From Lysobacter antibioticus (lineage in GTDB: Bacteria > Pseudomonadota > Gammaproteobacteria > Xanthomonadales > Xanthomonadaceae), in assembly GCF_000731095.1 (NCBI RefSeq), contig NZ_JMTZ01000003.1, positions 1-64,000 on the forward strand: DNA of 64,000 bases, given 5' to 3'. Below, piece after piece: positions 19,288 to 28,091 of this stretch (position 1 is the first letter of the stretch; each line of letters starts with the position of its first letter). A program made the translations under genes and the position numbers. The notes beneath the pieces were generated by a model. It worked only from the letters and a program-made list of their open reading frames with translations, did no database searches and had not been told where the DNA came from.

Positions 19288-19612
19288 GCGACCCCCTTGG
19301 CCGGGATGTCGTCGCCCCCGCTGGCGATAGCGGGCAGCTTCGGCACCCTGCTTGGTTCAGATAGCGCTAGCGCAGCACCCACGGTCCTCTCTTATGGCAA
19401 ACCATCGCAATTGTCCAGGCTCGATCATTCAGGCTGGATGGCCCAACCGTGGCTATCAGCGCCGGGGGCGCGGCACCGCAGCGTCCGCGAATCGGCTGCG
19501 CTTCGCCAGGGTGGGTATCGACACGGCCGAATTGGAGAGCTTGTCGACCGGCCATGGCCCAGGCCGGTGCTGCCCCACGATCCGCGCCGACGGCCTGTAG
19601 TAGCCTAACGCC
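19288..19612. other. Divergent intergenic region between hybrid kinase and OmpR-type regulator
   Basis: No gene. It should contain both promoters. A short hairpin CCCGCT-ggcgat-AGCGGG lies at 19317-19334, close to the kinase start. I see no recognisable operator. Confidence 0.4.
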
Positions 19613-20293
19613 ATGCGCCTGCTCGTCCTCGAAGATCAAGCCGATTTGCGCCGGGCCGTTGCCGGACGCCTGCGCTCGCACGGGCATGCGGTCGACGAGG
19701 CGCCCGATCGCGGTACGGCGGAATCGTTCGTGCGCTCGTATGCCTACGATGCCTTCGTGCTCGACCGACTGCTGCCGGATGGCGATGGCCTGTCGCTGCT
19801 GCGGCAGTGGCGCGAACGCGGCGTGTCGACGCCGGCCTTGTTTCTCACTGCCTGCGACCGGGTCGAAGACCGTATCGAGGGTTTCGCGAACGGCGCCGAC
19901 GACTATCTGGTGAAACCCTTTTCGATGGACGAGCTGATGGCGCGCATATCGGCCATCGCCCGCCGCAGCGGCGAAATCCGCCCCAGCATCGTGCGCGTGT
20001 CGGATCTGGAGGTCGACCTCGGCCGTCGTGAGGTCAGGCGCCGCGGGGTGCTGTTGCCGCTGCGCCCGAAAGAGTTCGCCTTGCTGCAGTTGCTGGCCGA
20101 GCGTGCCGGCCGCGTGGTCTCGCGCAGCGACATCATCGCCGCGTGCTGGGGCGAAAGCCAGGAGCCTGCCTCGAACGCCGAGGAAGTGATCGTCGCGGCG
20201 CTGCGCCGCAAGCTCGGCGCTCCTGCGCTGCTGCGCACGATCCGCGGCGCCGGCTATCTGCTGGAAGAGCCGGATGCCGCAACGAAGCCGTGA
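19613..20293 (+). CDS. OmpR/PhoB-family response regulator
   Basis: A 226-residue protein. The receiver (1-~115) has the LEDQ pocket, acceptor Asp51 in FVLDRLLPDGDG, threonine in LFLTA and lysine in YLVKPFSMDEL. The winged helix (~125-220) contains LRPKEFALLQLLAERAGRVV and IRGAGYLLEE. It overlaps the downstream kinase gene by 20 bases, so the two form a classic two-component operon. The ribosome binding site upstream of the ATG is weak. Target genes are unknown; the exported deiminase directly downstream is one possibility. Confidence 0.93.
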   Translation: MRLLVLEDQADLRRAVAGRLRSHGHAVDEAPDRGTAESFVRSYAYDAFVLDRLLPDGDGLSLLRQWRERGVSTPALFLTACDRVEDRIEGFANGADDYLVKPFSMDELMARISAIARRSGEIRPSIVRVSDLEVDLGRREVRRRGVLLPLRPKEFALLQLLAERAGRVVSRSDIIAACWGESQEPASNAEEVIVAALRRKLGAPALLRTIRGAGYLLEEPDAATKP

Positions 20294-21506
20294 GCAGGTG
20301 CTGCGCAGCCTCCACCTGCGTTTGACCGCAAGCTGGACCCTGGCCTGGCTGCTGTGCGTGGCGACGCTATGCATCGTGGCCATCAGCGTGCATGCGCGTC
20401 TCAGTCAACTCGATTTCGAGTCGCGGATGCAGCTTCGCGCCACGGCGATATACGGACTCACCTGGTTCGACGAGCGCGGCGCCTTCCATGATGAAGTGTT
20501 GCGCAAAGAGCCCGGCGTGCTGGATGCCGGCAGCGACGTCTGGGTCATCGCTCCCGGACCGCCGGACCGGATACTGCTGCAGCCTGGACAGCCTCGTTTC
20601 GATCCGGCTTCGCCCACCGCCCTGGCCGCCTCGGTCCTGCGCCGCGGCGATTTCGCCGAGGACGGGCGGGATCGTCGCGGCAGGTCTTATCGATTGCAGG
20701 CCAAGCTCACCTACGATCATGCCGACCGGCCCATCGCCGCGATCCTGGTGCTGGCCGATCCGGGCGCACGCGATGCCGCACAGGCCGCCTTCGTGCGCTG
20801 GACCTTGCTGGCTGTCGCCGTGCTCGCCGCGGTCGGCGTGCTGGTCGGCAACGCCCTCGCCCGCCGTTCGCTGCGGCCGGTCGTGCAATCGTTCGAAATG
20901 CAGGAGCGCTTCATCGCCGCGGCGGCGCACGAGTTGCGCACGCCGGTGGCCGGCCTGCTGGCGCTTTGCGAATCGGCCGACGCCGGCGAGGCGCCTCCGA
21001 CGCAGACGCTCGGCCGCGTCAATCGGATCGCCGCGCAGACCGCGGGCCTGGTCGACAAACTGCTGTTGCTGGCGCGACTCGATTCGGCGAACGCCCAACT
21101 CGCGAACGAACAGGTGCGTCTCGATCTGCTGGTCGAGGCGGTCCTGCCCGAGGACGGTTCGGTGTCGCTGGATGCCTGCGAGTCGGTGATCCGGGCCGAC
21201 CCGCGGCTGGTGCAGATCGCGGTACGCAATCTGGTCGAGAACGCCTTGGCGCATGCAGCGGCCGACGGGACGCGCGAGCCGATCGCGGTGACTGTTCGCG
21301 ACCGGACCGTCGTCGTCGAAGACCGCGGCAGCGGTTTCCCCGCCGAGCTGATGCAGCGGCTCACCGAGCCGTTCGTGGCCCGTGCCGCCAGCCCGGGCTC
21401 CGGGCTGGGCCTGTCCATCGTGCAGCACATCGCACAACTGCATGGCGGCCGGCTGCGCCTGGAGAACCGCGCCGGCGGAGGCGCCCGGGCGATTCTCCAG
21501 CTTTGA
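20274..21506 (+). CDS. Two-component sensor histidine kinase
   Basis: A 410-residue inner-membrane kinase paired with the preceding regulator. TM1 lies at ~18-42, a ~115-residue periplasmic domain follows, and TM2 lies at ~165-190. HisKA has the phospho-histidine in AAAHELRTPVAGLLAL. The ATPase domain has the N box RNLVENALAHAA, then VVEDRGSGFP and GSGLGLSIVQHIAQLHGG. There is almost no linker (no clear HAMP) between TM2 and HisKA. The ATG at 20274 has GGAAGAG five bases upstream, inside the regulator gene. The architecture resembles the QseC/TctE kinase group, but the stimulus cannot be read from the sequence. Confidence 0.92.
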   Translation: MPQRSREQVLRSLHLRLTASWTLAWLLCVATLCIVAISVHARLSQLDFESRMQLRATAIYGLTWFDERGAFHDEVLRKEPGVLDAGSDVWVIAPGPPDRILLQPGQPRFDPASPTALAASVLRRGDFAEDGRDRRGRSYRLQAKLTYDHADRPIAAILVLADPGARDAAQAAFVRWTLLAVAVLAAVGVLVGNALARRSLRPVVQSFEMQERFIAAAAHELRTPVAGLLALCESADAGEAPPTQTLGRVNRIAAQTAGLVDKLLLLARLDSANAQLANEQVRLDLLVEAVLPEDGSVSLDACESVIRADPRLVQIAVRNLVENALAHAAADGTREPIAVTVRDRTVVVEDRGSGFPAELMQRLTEPFVARAASPGSGLGLSIVQHIAQLHGGRLRLENRAGGGARAILQL

Positions 21507-21585
21507 CCTGGTATCAGCTGGATGTCAGGTTCGCCGCGTAGATTGCCGCTCCAGACGCCCCGCCCGGGGCCTGGAGACCATCGCA

Positions 21586-22740
21586 ATGCAAGCCGATCCG
21601 CGGTTTTCGAACCCATCCGCCCTGCCCGTCCCAGGCTGGCACAAGCTCATGGCCGGCGCCCTGCTGGCCGTCGCCCTGGCGACTGCCGGCGCCGCCCACG
21701 CCCGCACGGCGTCGGGCTACATGCCGGACGAGACGGCGCGTCATGAAGGCACCTGGCTGCAGTGGCCGCATGCCTATACCTATGGCCGGACCTATCGCGA
21801 CCGGATCGAGCCGACCTGGATCGCCATGACCCAGGCGCTGGTACGCAGCGAGAACGTGCACATCATCGTCTACGACGCCGGCGAACAGACGCGCGTTCGC
21901 AACAAGTTGGCGGCCGCCGGGGTGTCCCTGGCGAAGGTGAGCTTCCTGATCCGCCAGACCGACGACGTGTGGGTGCGCGACAACGGCCCGATCTTCGTCT
22001 ACGACGCGAACGACCGACTCAAGATCACCGACTGGGGCTTCAACGGTTGGGGCTTCGATGCGGCTTACCGTAAGGACGACGCCGTTCCGGTCACCGTGGC
22101 CGGGCAGTTGGGCATGGCGCGGGTCGATCTCAACGACGTGATTCTGGAAGGCGGTTCGATCGAGACCGACGGGCGCGGCGTGCTGATGGCGACCCGCAGT
22201 TCGATCCTGGAACCGAACCGCAACCCGGACATCACCGAGGCGGAGCTGGAGGCCGTGCTCGCCGACCAGCTTGGCGTCGACAAGTTCATCTGGTTGGACG
22301 GCGCGCCCGGCGGCAAGGACGACATCACCGACATGCACATCGACGGCTTCGCCCGTTTCGGCACGCCGCATGCCATCGTCACCATGAGCCGCAGCGACTT
22401 GAGTCATTGGGGCCTGCCGGCGGGCGACATCGACCGCCTTTATAGGGCCACCGATATCGACGGCGCGCCCTACGATTTCGTGCAGCTGCCGCTGACCGCG
22501 CGCGATGTCGTCACCAGCTATGGCTACAAGCTTGGCTACCGAGGCTCGTACGTGAACTACTACGTCGGCAACACCGTGGTGCTGGTGCCGGAGTACAAGG
22601 ACCCGAACGACGCCGTGGCGAAGTCGATCCTGCAACGGCTCTATCCGGGCCGCAGCGTCGTCGGGATCGATGTGCGCAACTTGTATCGCAATGGCGGCAT
22701 GGTGCATTGCGTGACGCAGCAGCAGCCTGCGGCGTTGTGA
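21586..22740 (+). CDS. Exported agmatine deiminase / peptidylarginine deiminase-type enzyme
   Basis: A 384-residue protein of the guanidine-modifying agmatine deiminase/PPAD family. Family motifs are WVRDNGPIFVYD (substrate Asp), DITDMHIDGFARF (catalytic His) and NGGMVHCVTQQQP (catalytic Cys near the C-terminus). The family hydrolyses agmatine to N-carbamoylputrescine, or the guanidino group of arginine residues. The ATG at 21586 has GGAG nine bases upstream. The N-terminus has a hydrophobic stretch LMAGALLAVALATAGAAHA, a probable signal peptide, which is unusual for a metabolic agmatine deiminase and favours a periplasmic or secreted role. It follows the two-component operon by 79 bases on the same strand. 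Confidence 0.88.
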   Translation: MQADPRFSNPSALPVPGWHKLMAGALLAVALATAGAAHARTASGYMPDETARHEGTWLQWPHAYTYGRTYRDRIEPTWIAMTQALVRSENVHIIVYDAGEQTRVRNKLAAAGVSLAKVSFLIRQTDDVWVRDNGPIFVYDANDRLKITDWGFNGWGFDAAYRKDDAVPVTVAGQLGMARVDLNDVILEGGSIETDGRGVLMATRSSILEPNRNPDITEAELEAVLADQLGVDKFIWLDGAPGGKDDITDMHIDGFARFGTPHAIVTMSRSDLSHWGLPAGDIDRLYRATDIDGAPYDFVQLPLTARDVVTSYGYKLGYRGSYVNYYVGNTVVLVPEYKDPNDAVAKSILQRLYPGRSVVGIDVRNLYRNGGMVHCVTQQQPAAL

Positions 22741-22831
22741 GGCACTGACCACGGCTACGGCTGTCGCGTCGGCTTATGGCCGGCGCGATGGCGAGGGTTA
22801 CTTCGCCTTAGGAGGCGGCGGCCATTCCAAT

Positions 22832-22877
22832 GTAGGAGCGGTGTGAGCCGCGACCGCGCTGTAACGGTCTCGCGGCG
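22832..22877. repeat. Dispersed repeat copy 1 (GTAGGAGCGG type)
   Basis: Begins GTAGGAGCGGTGTGAGCCGC and continues GACCGCGCTGTAACGGTCTC. The second copy at 23211 is the same over most of this length. The inner GCGGTGTGAGCCGC is an imperfect palindrome. Such units are known in many copies in Xanthomonadaceae genomes (recalled, not searched). Confidence 0.7.
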
Positions 22878-22904
22878 TCTCGTTGCCGCAAGATAAAGAT
22901 CTAG

Positions 22905-23125
22905 ATCAAACGCCAAAAGCTTCCGCCACTAAAGCGGCGGGTTACTTTCTTACAACAAAAGTCCGTCTGGATTCCCTTCGGTCAAAGGTAACCAAAGAAA
23001 AATGCTTTGTTTTGAATCACAGGCCCGCGCGTCCGATGCCGTCGCAGGGCTCTACATACGGGACATCCCTGTCCCGATGAAAAACGGCCTGCATCCCTGC
23101 AGGCCGCCCTCCGGGTCTTCTGTTG
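22905..23125. repeat. Composite inverted-repeat element
   Basis: GGTTACTTT near 22940 faces AAAGGTAACC at 22984-22993. Two perfect hairpins follow, CGGGACA-TCCC-TGTCCCG (23059-23076) and CGGCCTGCA-TCCC-TGCAGGCCG (23085-23106), both closed by the loop TCCC. It resembles a dispersed element I recall from Xanthomonas and Lysobacter intergenic regions; it encodes no plausible protein. Confidence 0.6.
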
Positions 23126-23148
23126 CCTTCGCGAGTGTTTCACGACGC

Positions 23149-23184
23149 ACAGCAACAGAAACAGAAACAGAAACAGAAACAGCA
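23149..23184. repeat. Hexanucleotide microsatellite (ACAGAA)4 flanked by ACAGCA
   Basis: Six tandem hexamers: ACAGCA, four ACAGAA, ACAGCA. It is non-coding and prone to slippage. Confidence 0.85.
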
Positions 23185-23210
23185 ATCCTGCAGCCACGAC
23201 GACTCAAAGG

Positions 23211-23256
23211 GTAGGAGCGACGCGAGTCGCGACCGCGTTGCAACGGTCTCGCGGCG
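23211..23256. repeat. Dispersed repeat copy 2 (GTAGGAGCGA type)
   Basis: Starts GTAGGAGCGACGCGAGTCGC and continues GACCGCGTTGCAACGGTCTC. The substitutions relative to copy 1 are compensatory in the inner palindrome (GCGACGCGAGTCGC), which suggests selection for structure. Confidence 0.7.
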
Positions 23257-23271
23257 CGTGGCCGGTTTCTC

Positions 23272-23300
23272 TGCAGGAGCGGCCTGAGCCGCGACCCGCG
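23272..23300. repeat. Dispersed repeat copy 3, shorter
   Basis: Starts TGCAGGAGCGGCCTGAGCCG and ends CGACC. It keeps the palindromic first half and loses the second half of copies 1 and 2. It ends 30 bases from the hydrolase stop codon. Confidence 0.6.
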
Positions 23301-23329
23301 CGGCGTCGCATCTATGAAAAAAGCCGCCC

Positions 23330-24280
23330 TCAGAAGAACCCCGCCGGCATCGGCGGTGTGGCGTCGTCCAGGAACGACACGGTCGCGGCCACGACGGTCT
23401 CGGCTTCGGCCATGATGCCGATATGGGAGGTGCCTGGCAGGACCAGCAGGCGGGCCGGCGGCGGGGCCGACAAAAAGCCTTGCGCCGCCAGCGCGGGGGC
23501 GCCGCCGCCGCGCATGCGGAACATCTCCACGCCGTGTTCCGGGCCCATGATGTCGTAGTCGCCCATGACGATCATGGTCTTGTGCTTCAGCGCCTTCATG
23601 CCGCTGCCCCAGTCGAAGGGCGTGGCATCGAGCACTTTCAGTTTTTCGACCAGCACCGGGAAATCCTCTCGCCTGGGCGCGAGCCGGTCGTATTCCTTCC
23701 TGATCGGCGTGTTGTCGAACACCGCAGGGGTGATATGTCCGATGCCCGCCAACACTTCCTTGTAGGCCGCGTCCAGGCGGGTGCCCGCCGAGGCCGTGAC
23801 CAGTTTCGCGACCTTGGCCGGATGACGGATGGCGAGCTGGATGGCGGCGCCGCCTCCCATCGAGTAACCGAAGACGTCGGCTTGCTTCACCCCCGCTGCG
23901 TCGAGCACGGCCGCGGCATCGTCGGCCAAGGCTTCATAGGTGATCGGGCCTGGGCCATCGCCGGTGCGGCCGTGGCCGCGTTGATCCAGAACGATCACCG
24001 GACGGGTGCGGGCGAAACGATCGACGATGGCGGCCATGGTATCGGCCGACATATAGGCACCGTGCAGGACCAGCAGCGGGGCCTTGGCCGATTTCAAGTC
24101 GCCGACGATGTCGTAGTGAATGGCCAGGTCGTCGCGTTTGACGATGGCGGCACGTTTGGCGGGCGCTGCTACTTGCGACGGTTCCGCCGCGAGTGCGGTG
24201 ACGGTGGGCGCGGCGAACAGCGCCAAGCCGGTCAACACGGCCGCGGCCAGCGATCGACAACCGGAATGAGACAGGGACAT
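23330..24280 (-). CDS. Exported alpha/beta hydrolase
   Basis: A 316-residue protein with an N-terminal signal peptide (hydrophobic LAAAVLTGLALFAAPTVTAL, then AAEPS). The alpha/beta hydrolase core has the oxyanion segment LVLHGAYMSAD, LDQRGHGRT, the nucleophile elbow GYSMGGG with Ser140, an acid in MGDYDIMGPEH, and the histidine in GTSHIGI. This makes a complete Ser-Asp-His triad; substrate cannot be told. AAGGAG stands seven bases before the ATG. It is downstream of the penicillin acylase family gene on the same strand, with a strong hairpin between them, so it is probably transcribed separately. Confidence 0.88.
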   Translation of the reverse strand: MSLSHSGCRSLAAAVLTGLALFAAPTVTALAAEPSQVAAPAKRAAIVKRDDLAIHYDIVGDLKSAKAPLLVLHGAYMSADTMAAIVDRFARTRPVIVLDQRGHGRTGDGPGPITYEALADDAAAVLDAAGVKQADVFGYSMGGGAAIQLAIRHPAKVAKLVTASAGTRLDAAYKEVLAGIGHITPAVFDNTPIRKEYDRLAPRREDFPVLVEKLKVLDATPFDWGSGMKALKHKTMIVMGDYDIMGPEHGVEMFRMRGGGAPALAAQGFLSAPPPARLLVLPGTSHIGIMAEAETVVAATVSFLDDATPPMPAGFF

Positions 24281-24451
24281 AGGGGCTCCTTTATTGGTTC
24301 GGTGAAAGTATTGGGTGGATGTGCCGGTTCATCGGGGACTGGATCGGCAGCGCCGTCGTCGGCCATCCAAAACGACCGATCTATGGATTAGACGAACGAG
24401 GAATCGGCGATTCGACATGCCTTCGATATTCCGGGTCATCGGCCAGCCGAT

Positions 24452-24477
24452 GCCCGGGCCGTTGCGACGGCCCGGGC
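24452..24477. terminator. Perfect 11-bp hairpin after the penicillin acylase family gene
   Basis: GCCCGGGCCGT pairs fully with ACGGCCCGGGC around a four-base loop (TGCG), 15 bases past the stop codon at 24492. No U-run follows, so it may act as a pause/stability hairpin or a Rho-assisted terminator. Confidence 0.6.
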
Positions 24478-24491
24478 TGGACGGCGGATCT

Positions 24492-26915
24492 TCAAAGTTT
24501 GCGTTCGGGCGTCAGCGCCAGCGAGTAGACCGCAGGGCCAGGCAGGAACGGCGAGCGCCGCCCCTGCACCCAATCGTCGTGCCCGCGCCCCCAGAACGGC
24601 GAGAACACGTGCCCGCTCTGCCCTCCCGGCATGTGGGCGATACCCGAGTCTTCGTGCCCGGGCGAGACCACCATGCGTTCGGTGGCGCCGAAGGCCGGGC
24701 CCTGCACGCGCGGCATGCCGCTGTCGCCCGGCAGCGGATCGCGTGGCATGCACAGCAGGCGCTTGCCCAGCAGCGGTACGGCCGAAGCCAAGGGGTGACA
24801 TATCGCCGCGGTATTCCGCTCGCCCCAGGTGCGCTGCGCCAGCGCTCCCTGGCCGGACAACTCCTGCCGTACTTCCTGCGCTGCATCCTCGAATAGCGCC
24901 TCCCAGGACGGATAGCGCCTCGACAACAGATGCTTCGGCTGGGCCGTGGCCAGGGGCCAGGCCACGCCTTCGAACTGCGGCAACTGCGGCATGACGAAAC
25001 GATGCTTCATCCTCGCCTGGGCCGGTGCCGTCAGGCCATCGAGGATGCGCGCATGCACCGCCAGCCGCCATGCGCGTACCAAGCGGTAACTCACCGAGTC
25101 GGCGCTCGCGCGTCCCTCCCAGCGAGCGGCCGCCTGGGCCATTGCAGCCAATGCGGAATCGCTGCGGCCACGACGCGCCTGGGCCTGCATCAACTCCCAC
25201 CATGGCGTCAGCATCAACGCCCGGTCGTCGAGCTGGACCGCCAGGAGATCGGGCTCGGCGAAAGTTCGCCGCTGCTGCAAGGCATCGCGTATCTGCCCGG
25301 CTCGTGCGCCGTGCGAATAGCCGCCATCGCCTATCCGGTTCAGCGATGCGGCATCCAGGGTGCGGTTGTTCGCGGTCCACAGGCGATGGTCCGGCGGGTC
25401 GATGATAAAGGGCGGGATGGAAGGCGGCGCAGCGTATTCGGCCGAGGCGTCCGGGCAATTTCTCTGCATCGAACTGTCCGGGCCGGCCTTTGTCGCCGCT
25501 CGCTCGCTCGACGCTCGCTCGGTGCCGGGCCATCGGCAATCGCTGGAGTCATGCGCGGGTATCGTCGGGCCGATCAGGGTCCAGGCAATCCGGCCGCGGC
25601 GATCGGCCAGCATCAGATTAGCCGTGGGCAGGCCCACCGTGCGCGCCTGGGACAATGCCTCGCGCACGTCGCGGGCGTGGTGAAGCGTCGCCAGATCGAG
25701 GTTGAGGCCTTCGGGGCGATAGGCCGTCCAATGCAGTTGCATCGGTGGCTGGCCGACCGCATCGACGATCAAGGGGCCGCGTTCGTCATCGAGCACCCGC
25801 AGCACGACCGGGTCGCGCCCCTTGACCCGGATGATTTCCACCGCGGGTTTGCGTTGCAGCAACGCGGCGCAGCTGCTCGCCTCCTTGCCCCCGCAATGCG
25901 GATCCCAATCGAGCGTGTCCGCATAGCCGTTGGTGAACCCCCAGGCGACCTTGCCGTTGCTGCCTGCGATGACCACCGGCAAGCCCGGCAGGGTGAACCC
26001 GGAAACGTCCACCCGCCCGGTTTCGTGACCGTAACGCAGCCGCGCCCGGAACCACACGTTCGGAACGCTCAGCCTGGAGTGCATGTCGTCGGCCAGGATC
26101 GCGCGGCCATCGCTCGTCAGCGCCCCGGCGACGGCGAAGTTGTTGCTGCCCGGCGTGCCGCTGCTGTCGATTGGGGCCGGGCGCGGCCGAACCGGGCCGG
26201 GCAGTTTGCGCAGATCCACGGCATCCGCATCCGGCAACACGGCGTCGCCGCGGGCTTGTCCTTGCATCGGTGCATCCCAGCGCGTGCCGTCGCGCATCAG
26301 CAGATCGAACACCGCCGCAGGCAGGTGCGGCCGCATGGAACGCAACGCAGCTTCGCGCCCGTTCGACGCATCCTGCAGGTTGACGTACATCGCGTATCCC
26401 GCCAGCGCCGAGTCCTCGGCTTGCCACGGCTGCGGCGCTTGGCCCAGCAGCAGATAGGGCCACGGCCGCACCTTCAGATGTGCCAGGCCGGCATTCACGC
26501 CCTCGGTGTAGGCACGTAAGGTCTCCGCGTGACCGCCGGCGAAGGCCTCGGAGTGGAGCCTGGCGCGATGGCGAAAACGATGGATCCGATGTTTGCGGTC
26601 GGCCTTGAGCATGGAGGGGCCGAGCAGCTCCGCCAATTCGCCGGCGGCGGTGCGCCGCATCAGATCCATTTCGAAATAGCGCTCCTGGGCATGGACGTAG
26701 CCCAAGGCACGCGCGGCGTCGGACTGGTTGGAGGCATCGATGGTGACCACGCCATCGCGATCGCGCTCTACTTCGACTGCGGCGGAAAGCCCGGCCAGGT
26801 CCAACCGCCCGTCCAGGGTCGGCAGGCTGCCGCGCACCAGCCACCACGCCGCGAACGCGAGCAAGGCGAACAGCGATGCCAGCCCCCACAAGATCGACCG
26901 CAACCGCTTCGCCAT
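24492..26915 (-). CDS. Penicillin acylase family (Ntn) amidase
   Basis: An 807-residue Ntn-hydrolase of the penicillin acylase family. The N-terminus has an uncleaved-looking membrane segment (~8-27). The alpha-chain part has GYVHAQERYFEMDLMRR. The autoprocessing site is PGSNNFAV, so Ser257 should become the N-terminal nucleophile of the beta chain. Downstream are DDMHSRLSVPNVWFRARL, GSNGKVAWGFTNGYAD and TANNR. The length and order match the family. These enzymes cleave beta-lactam side chains, acyl-homoserine lactones or other amides; which one is used here is not evident. It is the second gene after an XRE regulator on the same strand, 112 bases downstream. Confidence 0.9.
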   Translation of the reverse strand: MAKRLRSILWGLASLFALLAFAAWWLVRGSLPTLDGRLDLAGLSAAVEVERDRDGVVTIDASNQSDAARALGYVHAQERYFEMDLMRRTAAGELAELLGPSMLKADRKHRIHRFRHRARLHSEAFAGGHAETLRAYTEGVNAGLAHLKVRPWPYLLLGQAPQPWQAEDSALAGYAMYVNLQDASNGREAALRSMRPHLPAAVFDLLMRDGTRWDAPMQGQARGDAVLPDADAVDLRKLPGPVRPRPAPIDSSGTPGSNNFAVAGALTSDGRAILADDMHSRLSVPNVWFRARLRYGHETGRVDVSGFTLPGLPVVIAGSNGKVAWGFTNGYADTLDWDPHCGGKEASSCAALLQRKPAVEIIRVKGRDPVVLRVLDDERGPLIVDAVGQPPMQLHWTAYRPEGLNLDLATLHHARDVREALSQARTVGLPTANLMLADRRGRIAWTLIGPTIPAHDSSDCRWPGTERASSERAATKAGPDSSMQRNCPDASAEYAAPPSIPPFIIDPPDHRLWTANNRTLDAASLNRIGDGGYSHGARAGQIRDALQQRRTFAEPDLLAVQLDDRALMLTPWWELMQAQARRGRSDSALAAMAQAAARWEGRASADSVSYRLVRAWRLAVHARILDGLTAPAQARMKHRFVMPQLPQFEGVAWPLATAQPKHLLSRRYPSWEALFEDAAQEVRQELSGQGALAQRTWGERNTAAICHPLASAVPLLGKRLLCMPRDPLPGDSGMPRVQGPAFGATERMVVSPGHEDSGIAHMPGGQSGHVFSPFWGRGHDDWVQGRRSPFLPGPAVYSLALTPERKL

Positions 26916-27027
26916 TTCGCCTCGCCCATCGGGATGTCGGTCCGCCGCTGCGGCGGAGAGGAATTATTTTGCGCCTGCGCACCGGAGCAGACCACGCATG
27001 GGCCAGCGCCGCCCCGCCCATAACGGA

Positions 27028-27861
27028 CTAAGGCTGCGGCTCCGACTCCGAGCCGGCCTGTAGCCCCTGCCTGGATAGCAGGCTAGTTCGCAGCCACTGC
27101 GCCGTCGCCGGGTCGGCCGGCAAGAAGGTCTCGACGGCGAGTTCGCACAGGCTCAGGTCCAGCGGGTTCTTGAACATCGTGGTGGTGCTGATGAAGGACA
27201 ACACGCCGCAGGACGCGCGCAATCGCAGGGGGACGACGAAGCCGTGCGCGGCCGATGCGAGCGCCTCTGCCGCCGGTCCGGGGTAATCGCTGAGCTCTCG
27301 ATGCAAGGCTCGAAGCATGGGGTCGGCGGTGGCCTCGGCCTGCCGGCGCAGGCGATGCAGCAGATGCGCACGCCATGACCCCAGATTGAGAATCCGCGGT
27401 GCCAAGCCTTGTGGGTGCAGGCTCAGACGCAGCACGTTGAGCGGTGCCTGCAACAGGAACGGGGCGATGCCGCCGTCGTGCAAAACACTCAGCGCGCGAT
27501 TACGCGCCAACAAGTTCCAGTTGCGGTCGACGGCGATCGCCGGGTACGGCTCGTGGCCGCGCAATACCAGCTCCACGGCCTCGCGCGCCGGTTCGAGTGC
27601 CGGGTCGTCCTGGATGCGGCCCTCGGAATAGATCGCCGACCACCCGCCTGCCCGCATCAGCAGATTGCGTTCGCGCGGCGGCACGTCGAGGCGGTCGGCC
27701 AGGCGCATCAACATGGTCCGGCTCGGCTGCGAGCGACCGGTCTCGATGAAGCTCATATGGCGCGCAGAGGTATTCGCAAGCTCGGCCAGGTTCGACTGGC
27801 TGAGACCACGGCGCTGGCGCCAGTCGCGGATGAGTTCGCCTACGGGTCGGATCGCGTTCAT
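27028..27861 (-). CDS. XRE-family regulator with MmyB-like C-terminal domain
   Basis: A 277-residue protein. The helix-turn-helix lies at ~9-63 (LIRDWRQRRGLSQSNLAELA, ARHMSFIETGRSQPSR). The rest matches the MmyB-type ligand-binding region (PAIAVDRNWNLLARN, LRLSLHPQGLAPRI, FVVPLRLRASCGVLSFISTT). The family often controls a neighbouring metabolic or redox gene; here the penicillin acylase family gene follows on the same strand. No good ribosome binding site precedes the ATG at 27861, but the alignment of the HTH supports this start. Confidence 0.9.
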   Translation of the reverse strand: MNAIRPVGELIRDWRQRRGLSQSNLAELANTSARHMSFIETGRSQPSRTMLMRLADRLDVPPRERNLLMRAGGWSAIYSEGRIQDDPALEPAREAVELVLRGHEPYPAIAVDRNWNLLARNRALSVLHDGGIAPFLLQAPLNVLRLSLHPQGLAPRILNLGSWRAHLLHRLRRQAEATADPMLRALHRELSDYPGPAAEALASAAHGFVVPLRLRASCGVLSFISTTTMFKNPLDLSLCELAVETFLPADPATAQWLRTSLLSRQGLQAGSESEPQP

Positions 27862-28091
27862 GCGGCCACGATAGTCAGGGCGCAGGGCTTGGCCATTACC
27901 TGTGGGGTAAACGACGGGGCCGGCTTACCGTGTCCGTTCGCTTGCCGAAACCCCGTAGCCGATAGAGCCGCCTGGTCCGGGCGGCCACCGGTATGCCGTG
28001 GCCGCGCTCGACGTGCGCCGCGCCGCTCCGCGATGAAGCCCCGACCATCATCGTGGTCCAGCGCAAGCCTGCGCCCTGACCCGCCCGTGCG

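Larger units (their letters stand above)
22741..23329. other. Gene-free repeat-rich intergenic region
   Basis: No coding-like frame. It contains three GTAGGAGCG-type repeats, a composite inverted-repeat element with two TCCC-loop hairpins, and a hexanucleotide microsatellite, each listed separately. The pattern is that of a landing zone for dispersed non-coding repeats between two genes that converge. Confidence 0.7.

Noticed and set aside
22883-23080. Small open frames in the repeat-rich gap.
   Set aside because: They cross hairpins and repeat borders, have no homology that I recognise and no ribosome binding site.
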